Assembly: GCA_000729835.1 (NCBI GenBank)
Contig: JFHB01000121.1
Coordinates: forward strand, 27,165 to 91,164
Length of the DNA stretch: 64,000 bases
Reading direction: 5' to 3'
Source of the DNA: Atkinsonella hypoxylon
Taxonomy: Eukaryota; Ascomycota; Sordariomycetes; Hypocreales; Clavicipitaceae
In this document: positions 55,568 through 64,000 of the stretch, one piece after another
Position numbering within the stretch: the stretch's first letter is position 1
Layout of the letters: every line of letters begins with the position of its first letter
Notes under the pieces: model-generated
What the model saw: the letters and a program-made list of their open reading frames with translations, nothing else
What the model was told of the DNA's origin: nothing
The model's database searches: none
Made by a program: the position numbers and the translations under genes

Positions 55568-57447
55568 TTATTGGATTGTAATGCGAGTGGCGAGAGACCG
55601 GTAGTTTGCAAGTTTGAGCGATGTGATCCGTGTCCGAGGAAACTCGGGCATAATTACCATCCTCCCGTCTTTGCTGTAAGAGATGTTGCCGAAACTCTCG
55701 CATAGCTCCATGAAAGTCACGTGGGGACGGACCCGGGCCATCTCTGCCACGATGAGGTCGTTCCAGACTCCAGAGCATTGTCCATGAGCCATAAGAAAGA
55801 ACGGGTTCAAGGGAGGCAATATCGAGTCTGCGAGTGACTGGTCAGTAATTACGCCGATTTCTGCATCTGAATCGATAGTTTTCGCTCACCAAGATCGACG
55901 AAGCGAATCCGAAGATACTGAACCTCCTTGAATTTATCTAAGGATCTGACGGCTGACAACACCAGCTTCTCGAAAGCTTCGATAAAACCCAGTTCCTGAA
56001 TCCCTGATCCAGACTCATTATAACTGCTAGAGTGACGGCAGCAGTTCTTCACAGTCAAGTCAATGGATCGTAGGCGAGTCGTCATTGGATTCACGAGGCG
56101 ACTACCCATGTCGAAGAACCTATGGCATATTCGTCCAGTATACGAAAAATGCTCAAGACGAGACGTGACCTCGGCCATTCGAGAGCAAATGTGTGTTTTC
56201 ATCGCCACCTTGGCATAGAAAGCTGGCATCACTCCCTCCCGTCGATAGTCATTCTCTAAGCAGAGGCTCAGGTTGGTTATGCGAATAGGTAGGGATGGCA
56301 TAAAGTCGGCCACGGTTATGTAGCTTTTAGACTTGGGCCTGCTGTAGTTTGCTTGCCATTCTTTTAGATTCGGCAGGGCGCTCAAAACAGTGTTGAAATC
56401 AACGCTGTCTCTGATGAGGTTCCATTGGCCCCGGGTGACAAGCGTGCGCACCGAGTGAATAGGCTGTAGAGAGCGAATCGAGAGCAAGTCGTCACGGCGG
56501 TTGAAGTAGACGACTTGCGGTGCTTTCCTTCGCTCGCCGCCCTCGAGGGTCAAAACTTGGACTGAGGGTAGTGTGTCTGAAACGAAGCGAAATACTTCAG
56601 CCAAGGTGCAATTATTGGTAGGTAGAGTGTAGGTCGCATTCGTCAAACCATCGGATGTCACTGTCGGGCGTACTAGTGTGTTGGTCAGGACCAGTGAACC
56701 GTAGGTAGGCTGAAAGACGGGAAACCAAATTTCGACATGTTTTATGTGACATGACAGGTGAGGCTTCTCTGCCAGATGCAGCATGGCATTGTCGATGGAC
56801 TCGATGGTCGCTTTCAATTTGATGTGTCTGTAGAGTCGTTGCTGCACCAAAATCCTCCAGATTAGGTTGACCAAAGCCAGATCGGCCAATTCTCGTCTGC
56901 GACAATGTCTCAAGGCGCTACTCCAATTCCTGGTCAAACTAGATATTCTCATGGCACTGCTAGATGTCGGCGAGATGCAGTAACCAAACAAGTGGTCCAA
57001 AATAGCTTCGTGGACCTCGGTCGGCAATTCATCGAATTGAATCGCTCGTGAATGGTCCAGAAACCCATCCTGGCTGGCAAAGGACGAAGAATCGCTCGAC
57101 ATTTCGACATCAATGCCATGGTCGGCCTCGGAGAGGTAGCACACGTGAGCACTACGGTTATCAGGCAGAGGAAATGGCGTGCTACTAGGCCTTGCCGGTG
57201 GCACAATCGTCGGGCTTTTGACTTGTTCGCGCGGAGGACTTGACTGACCAGACGACACGGGACTCGAAGCTGTGTTGAGGAAAGCGGCCACCATAGACGA
57301 TGTCATCAAAGAAGCAAAATCGTCGTCTGCGTGGTTACGATCTTGCTCTTGGTCGGCCTCTTCCCGAAAAATATCTCTTAACGAGCCGCCTCTAACGGGT
57401 AAGGCAACATGGCATTCACCGTCGCATGCAGAGCCAGGATCCTTCAT
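55568..57447 (-). CDS. F-box domain protein
   Basis: Likely SCF ubiquitin-ligase substrate receptor. Two exons on the minus strand, 55890-57447 and 55568-55827, with a 62-nt intron; 605 residues. The N-terminal ~135 residues are polar and disordered. An F-box-like segment at about 138-215 reads QFDELPTEVHEAILDHLFGY, then an inserted Ser-rich loop, ALRHCRRRELADLALVNLIW and RILVQQRLYRHIKL. The rest resembles leucine-rich-repeat-like modules (YGSLVLTNTLV, VQVLTLEGG, ALPNLKEW, IRITNLSLCLE, RLRSIDLTVKN). Exon 2 restores the C-terminus SILPPLNPFFLMAHGQCSGV with WNDLIVAEMARVRP. Target unknown. Confidence 0.8.
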
Positions 57448-58222
57448 CTCGTCTGGGAATCTCTATTGCAGCGCTTGTTGGACGGGTGGTTCGGTCGGCA
57501 GCGGGTGCATGTTTCAGTCGAGAAAATGTATTTGTCTCTTCCGTTCGTATTGTAAAGTTTGGATAACGTTGCAAGTGCAGGGAGGGAAGAGAGGGAGGGG
57601 AGTTGACTTTCGTGTGGCAGTCAAACTCAAAAGTCTTGTCGCAGCCAGAGGCTGTGAATGCTAAGGGGGGCGGTCGCCCGCAACGTTAAAAGATGGCCAG
57701 TAGATGAGAAGGGGAAATAAGTCCCTCGAGAGAAGATGAACAAGCAGGAAAGGTATAGTCAAAAATGATAGAGGCAAATGGAAAGTCAAAGTATTGTCGA
57801 CAAGCAGTGGATGGCAAGAAATAAAAAGACCGAGCCCGACTTGGTGGTGGCCTAAAGTCAGGCCGGCGGCCAGTCAAGTCAATATGAGGGAAGGCGAAGG
57901 GAGAGAGGTAATAAATTACAAGAGAAATGAACGACGAGGACAAGATGGGGCAGGCCTTGGGTGTGTGCGTGATGTGCGTTGTGCGTGAGGTGCGTGAGGT
58001 GCGTGAGAGAGAAGGGAAGGGACTGGAATTATGCGTGCCACCAATAATGCAAGGTCCCTAACTGGGCAGTTGCAGTTCACGGCAAGTTGGGACGCTGGGA
58101 CGCTGGGATGCTGGAGGGCCTGGAGGGCCTGGAGGGATGGATAGATTCGTGGGTAGATGATGAGCCGTCAACAGGCAGCGATGTGCAGAGTACATACGAA
58201 GTCCCCAATGGACTGCTACCAA

Positions 58223-58268
58223 GTAGGTACTTCTGGTAGGTACCCAGGTACCTACCAGAAGTACCTAC
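58223..58268. repeat. 46-bp perfect palindrome (22-bp arms, 2-nt spacer)
   Basis: The arms begin gtaggtacttctggtagg and are exact reverse complements, separated by ca. Each arm ends in the GGTACC/TAGGTAC motif common in this intergenic DNA. Confidence 0.95.
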
Positions 58269-59015
58269 GAGCGAAAACAATAAGAGGCAGCAAGCAAGTC
58301 AGCAGAATCGTCGACGATCTGACGACCATGGCCAGCCGCAATTAGCAGTGTGGAGATTTCCGCAATATCCTTGCGAAGCGAGGCGGCGCTAGCGTCAGTT
58401 TGTTGTCATATTATCGTACGGCCGTGGTGCCAATCATAGTAGGTACCTAGTATGTACTTCTTCCACACTTACGGGGCAACGCGAGAAAGAAGATGTACCT
58501 AGGTCCCTAGTATGATGGGCTGCCCTAGGTACCTACCTAGTACCTGGGAGTTGTGTGCCAGGTAAGTTCCTAGCTGGTACCAAAGGAAAGTACAACCCAC
58601 TGACTGTGCTGTTTGGTCCTTGATCTGGATCCAGAGTGAGTGCTGTCAGCCAAGGTGGCCACGTATGCACATGCACTGCGCCTCTGTTCAGACAATCGCA
58701 GTCGTTGGTCTGCCCGCACTTGAATCGACTTGGTGAGAGAGAATGACAGGAACCGGTTCGGCGGGATGAGCCGTATCGAAATTTCCAGTAAAAGTAGGTA
58801 GCCAGGACATGGGTCCACGATAGGACCAGTTTATCCGCAGGATTGCGCCAGGACCGCGGCAATGTCCGAGGGCATGTCGGGGATTACAATCAGGCTCCAC
58901 ACGCGCGCGCGCGCTACGTCAACACAAAAAGATCCTACCAACCTGAGTACCTAGGTAGTTGGTTAGTGTAGTGTAGGGCGATGTGATTCATAAGGTGGCA
59001 CTTGGATCAGTGATG

Positions 59016-59078
59016 ACTGATACAACTGATACAACTGATACAACTGATACAACTGATACAACTGATACAACTGATACC
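59016..59078. repeat. 9-bp tandem repeat (actgataca), seven copies
   Basis: Six perfect copies and a seventh with one change at its last base. Confidence 0.95.
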
Positions 59079-59649
59079 AGGCTAACCCAAGTACCTGTTA
59101 GGTACCCCAGGTATCTACGTGTCCTCAGCAGCGTTCTTGATATTATATCAAACTGACTTCCACTACAGCCGAAAGGACCATATTCTGGGAATTTGAATCT
59201 GTGAAAGGGGCTAGACGATAAAGCGTCATCAAAGCTATCAGACCCAGTCCAGCAAGCACCTTGCTGGCTCGCTATCCTGGTCCAGAGATATTTGGCCCGG
59301 GACGAAATACGCTACGCTACAGCGATTACAATCTATCAACAGCATCATTCGCTTGGTTTTGCGCAGCTTGCGCCGACCTTGGCCAATCTCCAATCGCATC
59401 TGCATCGACGATTTGACAAACCACACGGGCTTGACATTGCTTGTCTCTATTACTCTGGAACATGGATACCTAGTTAGAATGGAGTGTCCCCCAAGTGCCT
59501 ACTTCAACGTCGTGAACTAGCTGCAAAACATTTGCAAAGCGCTACCTTTGCCAAAAACCTGCGTCAACTGTGAGAAAGGACCAACCAGGCGGCTTGAGAT
59601 TGGAAATGAAACGGACCAGGCACTGCTTGACGCTGCGATAAATAGTGCT

Positions 59650-60107
59650 GCTCCCTTACTCACCCGAGACCAGCGCAACAGGCCACGTGGTGGCTCAGGG
59701 CACGCAGCAACTTGGCCGTTTCTTCGGGGAGGTAGTACGTGGCCGTTCGTGCTTTGCCCACGCGCTCCCCACTGCCGTCCTTGCCTCTGTCGACCACGAC
59801 GATCCAGGCAAACGATTGGATCGGCCCGTGATGGTCCTTGGTGTCAACCCCTCCCTCCAGCCCGATCCAGTACGAGGCATTGGGTTCAGCATGGCGCGCG
59901 TTTCGTGCCCGATTGAGCGCTCCCTGTAGCGTCTGCTCGTCGGTGAAAGGCTGGTCTGGTACACCGGACGGTACGTACACTGATGCCTCGTACGTCAAAC
60001 GTCGCTCCAGGGAACATGCGCGATAAGCCGTCCCGCGCGGCGCCGATCTTGACGGGATTCTCGGACGCAACAATGACGGCTGCTGCCTCTGCGCCTACCG
60101 TAGCCAT
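59650..60107 (-). pseudogene. Decayed inosine/xanthosine triphosphatase (non-canonical purine NTPase)
   Basis: Reading from the ATG at 60107 gives MATVGAEAAAVIVASENPVK and on to FPGATFDVRGISV, the N-terminus of the NTPase family that hydrolyses (d)ITP/XTP. The frame then shifts: a GTAC pair (gtacgtac) interrupts GISV and PSGVPDQPF. In the next frame the protein continues through TLQGALNRARNARHA, YWIGLEGGVDTKDH, FAWIVVVDRG and ATYYLPEETAKLL, after which similarity ends. The family normally continues with a segment containing an RSNSK-type motif and DRxxYY, which is missing. No intron fits the frameshift. The gene looks both frameshifted and truncated; a base-calling error could explain the frameshift but not the missing end. 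Confidence 0.65.
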
Positions 60108-60199
60108 TGCGGGGGTTGGTTGGTCGAGGGTGGGCAGGCAGATTCTAGAAGTCTGTGGTGTTATGTGGTAAGGACAGTAGACGACAGGCTGTAGCCACG

Positions 60200-60410
60200 A
60201 TGGCAGCAAAGAATGAGTTCCAGCTGGAGCCACCAGACTCTTATTGTTTCCACGCAGATTGCATCCGGAATTTCAACGCTTACTGGTAAGTAATGGGTGC
60301 GGGCTGTCGTTTGACTCTAGACTTTTGGTGAAGGCCTAATTTGAAGCATCCATAGGATGAAGCAAAAACGAGCATCAATGCATGAGACAAAGAGGGATGG
60401 GAGGGGATGA
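60200..60410 (+). CDS. Possible small two-exon gene (46 residues)
   Basis: ATG 60200 opens MAAKNEFQLEPPDSYCFHAD followed by CIRNFNAYW. A good donor (GTAAGT) follows at 60286, and an acceptor at 60354-60355 joins in frame to MKQKRASMHETKRDGRG and a stop at 60410. It would be divergent from the decayed NTPase gene, with 92 bp between starts. It has no recognised domain, and could be chance or a remnant of a longer gene. Confidence 0.25.
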
Positions 60411-61140
60411 AAAAAAAAAGTCTGGTGTCATCATCGGATTATCTGGGTAGTCTTGCTACACCGCTTCAACAAAGCAAACGGTGAAGCCGGAGTTTCAGAG
60501 TGAAATGGAAGGTGCCGTGTATTTTTTTTTTTCTTTTTTTCTCCTATATTCCCTTTTCTCTGTAGGGACATGTAGTATTTATGAAGTTTCGCCTGACATT
60601 TCGCCTGACATTTCCTTCACTTCCGAAGCGTACCACGTTTCTGGTCAGTGGAGCTGTGCGGCTTCCGAGTACGACACAGACTCTCTGGTGGAGCAGAGAA
60701 CGTCTCAACAAGGGGGAGAGCTATAAAGATGGGGGCAGTCCAGTCCCTTTCTGATGATTTTGCCTAACTGGGGTTCGGAGGAAGGATGCGGTAACCTTAA
60801 TGCACCCCCGGCTGGCACCGACACTAACGCTGACACTAACGCTGACACTTAACGCTAACCCTGGACATATGTAGGTAGTTGTTGAAGTGCTGCGGATGAC
60901 CCCACAGAGGGGCTCGTCAACTGATGCTGCTGTATGGAGTACGTATCAACGTATCATAGCACAGGAGCTTGCATTCCAGACATCAATGATGATAGGTCGA
61001 CATGGACTGTTACAGTGGATCCTTCCCTAGCCGCGGGACGCATGCGCACGGTTGCGGTTGCGGTTGCCAAGGAAAGCATCAGGTTCAGTTGTTCTTCGAC
61101 AACACCAGACCAGACATACCTACCTAGGTACCTAACATAC

Positions 61141-61208
61141 CTACCTACCTACCTACCTACCTACCTACCTACCTACCTACCTACCTACCTACCTACCTAC
61201 CTACCTAC
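61141..61208. repeat. (CTAC)17 microsatellite
   Basis: Seventeen uninterrupted copies of ctac, preceded by related cctaggtacctaa sequence. Confidence 0.95.
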
Positions 61209-62040
61209 GTAAGCAGTTGACACTTCATGTCTTCTTCTAAAACCACGGATGCCCTTTCAAGGCATTATGAGGAGTGTGTGGCCGCCAATGTCAATCGTAC
61301 ACCCCGGCGCCCACTCCTTCGCTTGCCCATTTTATTTATGTGCAGTAGATTGCCTCAAGCTACCAGACTTTCTACAGAGCACGGAGGAATACTGTAGGAC
61401 CGGTCAATCGGGCCCAACGTCCCCCACCCATGCGTCGCACTAATTTACGGGGTAACTTAACGTTAATACAATGCTGCGACCAGGTTATCCGCAAGTTGCT
61501 GCACGTAATACGGAATAGATGATTAAGTAAGCAGGACAAATCCTGGGCCCTGGGTCTGGCGGGGCTCTCCTCCACACGAACCAAAGGCCCAGGAACTTCA
61601 AACGACGTCGCACACCGTTGACGCTTCAAGCACCTCGATAAGCCGTTCTCGTCTTCTTGCAATCCTCACTTCTCCTTCACCTTCGCCAGGAGCTCCATAC
61701 ACTCGCGAAACCTGCCTTGCTTATGCTGGTCTCGTCGGCTTCTCTCATCTCTCACCCCCTTGCAATTCGATCGAAACTATTCCCGAGACTACTCTACGAC
61801 ACCCCTCCTTCGTGCAAGCAGCCTATCGAAGACGCCATGCCTGTCGTGGGAACAAATCTATTACGAAAGAGCCCTTGTTTTGACATGCCCCTTTCATTCA
61901 GTCCACTAGTTGAAATCCCGCGTTATGCTTCTTAACACGCTTGACGCAAGCTTTCGACAAACTCGCCTCCATGTCTAATATGCGGCAGAGGGTACACATG
62001 TAGCAGCTTCAATGTCAATCCCAGCTGTGTTCTCTGTGCC

Positions 62041-62133
62041 ATGGCTACCATGGCCACCATGGCCGCTTACCCCTGTATTATGTGCCTGCTGCAATTCTTA
62101 TATCAACTTTTCGCTTCCCTCCTTGATCTCTAA
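62041..62133 (+). promoter_or_regulatory. 30-codon upstream ORF in the protease leader
   Basis: Starts MATMATMAAYPCIM and ends at TAA 62131. Three ATGs in strong context (accatgg) stand in one frame. It lies about 310 bp before the protease ATG and would repress or tune translation if included in the mRNA. Confidence 0.35.
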
Positions 62134-62441
62134 TTTGTCGTCTGTGCTCTTCTAGTCTTCTCGTTCATTGTCGCTCATTATTGTCATCTTCGTTTCTCAT
62201 TGTTTTCTATACTATTGAGCTTGCATTGACCGCTCACACTTTCTCTAAATTCTGTTTATACAAACCTGATCTTTCACTTGCGTTGTGACTTCCCTGATTT
62301 ATCACTTCATCTTCCAAAAAGTTATGTGCAGGTGATCCGCGGGATCGGAATTCACCGTGTCTCAAATTTTCAAATCCCTTCACTTGAAGACAGCGGTTAT
62401 TTCCTTATTTCCCATCTTCCAGTAAAGGACAATCACCCAGC

Positions 62442-64000
62442 ATGGCATTGAAGAACACTCTTTTGGGGTTCGCTCTTATTGGAGCTCAGCTTGCTGCTGC
62501 TGCTGCTGATTCTCCTCCTCCTCCTCCTCCTTCTTCTCCTGCTCCAGTCCCTACCAATCCCATCCTCCCAATCATCAAACCCGAAGGCGCCGATCTTATC
62601 GCCAACCGTTATATCGTTGTATATAACGGCTCTTTCAGCTCCGAAGCCATTGATGCCAAAGTCTCGTCCTTCTCAGCCATGATCAAGAAGCGCAACCTAA
62701 ACAAGCGAAGTCTTGAGGGCCGAGAGTTCTCCTCCGACATCATGTCGTTCAAGATGAATAAATGGCGAGCCATGGCCTTGGATGCTGACGACTCCATGAT
62801 CGCGGACATCAACAGCGCCAATGAGGTCGCGTACGTTGAGGCCGACCAGTGGCTAAGTACCAGCGGGACCATTCAACAGACAAACGCTCCTTTGGGTTTG
62901 CAACGACTCTCAGAAAAAAATCCTGGCAAGGGCGTGTATGAATTTGATGAGTCTGCCGGTGATGGCATAATGGTGTATGTGGTTGATACCGGCGTTCGCG
63001 TTTCCCACAAGGAATTTCAGGGACGTGCTGCCTTTGGCGCATCATTTGCCGGAGGAGTACGTGTATAAAACATGGTCAATTCTCTACCTTGCGAGAGATG
63101 CTAATTCCGTGATTTAGAACGATGACGAGAACGGACATGGCAGCCACGTCGCTGGTACCATCGCCGGCCAAACCTTTGGCGTTGCCAAAAAAGCAAGAAT
63201 CACAGCGGTTAAAGTCCTTGACGGGAACGGCAAAGGCGCCAACTCAGGCATCCTGGCCGGGCTGCAGTTCGTCATGCAAGATGTGGCTAAGAAGAACCTG
63301 AAGGGCAAAGCTGTTATGAACATGTCTCTCGGTGGCGGCTTGTCCGGGGCCCTGAATCGTGCTATTGAAAATGTCGCCGCAGCCGGCATTGTCCCTGTAG
63401 TCGCAGCGGGAAACGAGAACGTGAGTATCAACTTGGTCAAGGCTCAACTCACTAGCAGCTAACAGCCTACGTAGCAAGATGCATCAAAAGTCTCACCTGC
63501 ATCTTCTCCCAAAGCCATCACTGTTGGTGCGATTGATGCCAAGAACGATGCTCGCGCCGGATTCTCCAACTTTGGTCCCGCTGTCGACGTCTTTGCCCCT
63601 GGGGTTGATGTCGTCTCTGTCGGTATCCGCTCTGACACTGATACTAAGTCGATGAGTGGCACCAGCATGGGTATGTGTTCTTCCCTGTTGTTTTTTCTTT
63701 CTTTTCAAAAAAATTAAAAACGTTCGAGTCTAAAAAGAATATATGTTGACGATAATGATAGCTAGTCCTCACATCGCCGGTCTGGCAGCCTACCTAATGC
63801 GTCTGCAGAATATCACAAACTCTACCGAAGTTGCTAAGAAGATCAAGGATCTCAGTTCTCAGACTGGTGCCCGTGTCAAGAATAACAAACAAGACACTAC
63901 TCCTATCATCGCCAACAATGGCGCTGAAAATAACGCCACAACTCCTGGAGACCAGCAACCCGGAGCCCAGCAACCCCCAACCGAGCAACCAGAAACCCAA
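62442..64000 (+). CDS. Secreted subtilisin-like serine protease (proteinase K family), partial
   Basis: Extracellular S8A protease with an I9 propeptide. Exons: 62442-63056, 63118-63420, 63475-63670 and 63762 to the right edge; introns 61, 54 and 91 nt; 451 residues visible. A signal peptide (MALKNTLLGFALIGAQLAAA) is followed by a poly-Pro linker. The I9 domain starts at RYIVVYNGSFSSEAIDAKVS. The triad is complete: Asp182 (YVVDTGVRVSH), His212 (NGHGSHVAGT) and Ser370 (SGTSM, with the intron falling right after Met, then ASPH). The oxyanion Asn is in AAGNEN. After the catalytic domain the visible end is a Gln/Pro-rich tail (PGDQQPGAQQPPTEQPETQ), unlike short proteinase K enzymes. The C-terminus lies beyond the window. 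Confidence 0.93.

Larger units (their letters stand above)
57448..59649. other. Gene-poor region with palindromes and short repeats
   Basis: 2.2 kb without a supported gene. It has runs of related trimers near 57965-58010 (gtgcgtgag), a ctggagggc repeat near 58110-58135, a 46-bp palindrome (58223-58268), several CTAGGTAC clusters (58438-58580), a CG dinucleotide run near 58900-58912 and a 9-bp tandem repeat (59016-59078). Confidence 0.5.
60411..62441. other. Gene-poor region upstream of the subtilisin gene
   Basis: 2 kb holding a short tract of acgctgacacta repeats near 60822-60860, a CTAGGTAC cluster and (CTAC)17 repeat near 61118-61208, and the pyrimidine-rich promoter/leader of the protease (about 61640-62440) with a 30-codon upstream frame at 62041. 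Confidence 0.45.

Overview
The window is genomic DNA of a filamentous ascomycete. Genes carry short introns (mostly 54-120 nt) with GTNNGT-type donors and CTNAC-type branch sites, and the proteins are typical fungal orthologues. Gene content and style (DUF7707-type GPI protein, proteinase K-like secreted protease, CTAGGTAC-rich intergenic DNA) suggest a Sordariomycete, probably Hypocreales. The genus cannot be fixed from the sequence alone. Intron-exon models below were built by eye. For every complete multi-exon model the exon lengths sum to a multiple of three.

Layout. 1-2618 (-) SWC3, open at the left edge. 3468-4993 (+) ABHD12/Bem46-like hydrolase. 5570-7388 (+) NMT1. 7810-8925 (-) SWP1. 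9300-10496 (-) glutaminyl cyclase. 11104-16119 (-) SIN3. 17197-21534 (-) TAF2. 22566-24402 (-) SAS4. 25259-27016 (-) IQ-motif protein. 28632-29473 (-) YPT35. A gene-poor 3 kb gap follows, containing an inverted repeat (31063-31433). 32437-33148 (+) DUF7707 GPI protein. 34673-36428 (+) EPT1/CPT1. 37195-38682 (-) ERG10. 39840-43043 (+) SNU114. 43730-45647 (+) RTC5. 45881-46740 (-) RCF1. 47114-49786 (+) ZZ/EF-hand protein. 50722-51522 (+) CCC1-like transporter. 52197-53113 (-) translin/TRAX. 53466-54939 (+) GPI14. 55568-57447 (-) F-box protein. 57448-62441 is a gene-poor region with palindromes, micro/minisatellites and a decayed NTPase gene. 62442-64000 (+) subtilisin-like protease, open at the right edge.

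Most genes are housekeeping. Four chromatin/transcription factors (SWC3, SIN3, TAF2, SAS4) lie in the first 25 kb. Several genes serve the secretory and membrane pathway (SWP1, GPI14, EPT1, NMT1). RTC5 begins with an N-myristoylation signal, making it a likely substrate of the NMT1 enzyme encoded in the same window. There is no CRISPR array, intact transposase, rRNA or convincing intact tRNA, and I see no new multi-gene system. The unusual signals are fine-scale: an 8-nt microexon carrying part of an active-site loop, an 18-nt microexon, a GC-AG intron in a spliceosomal gene, an overlapping stop/start uORF at GPI14, an RIP-like inverted repeat, a 46-bp palindrome and a frameshifted, truncated NTPase gene.
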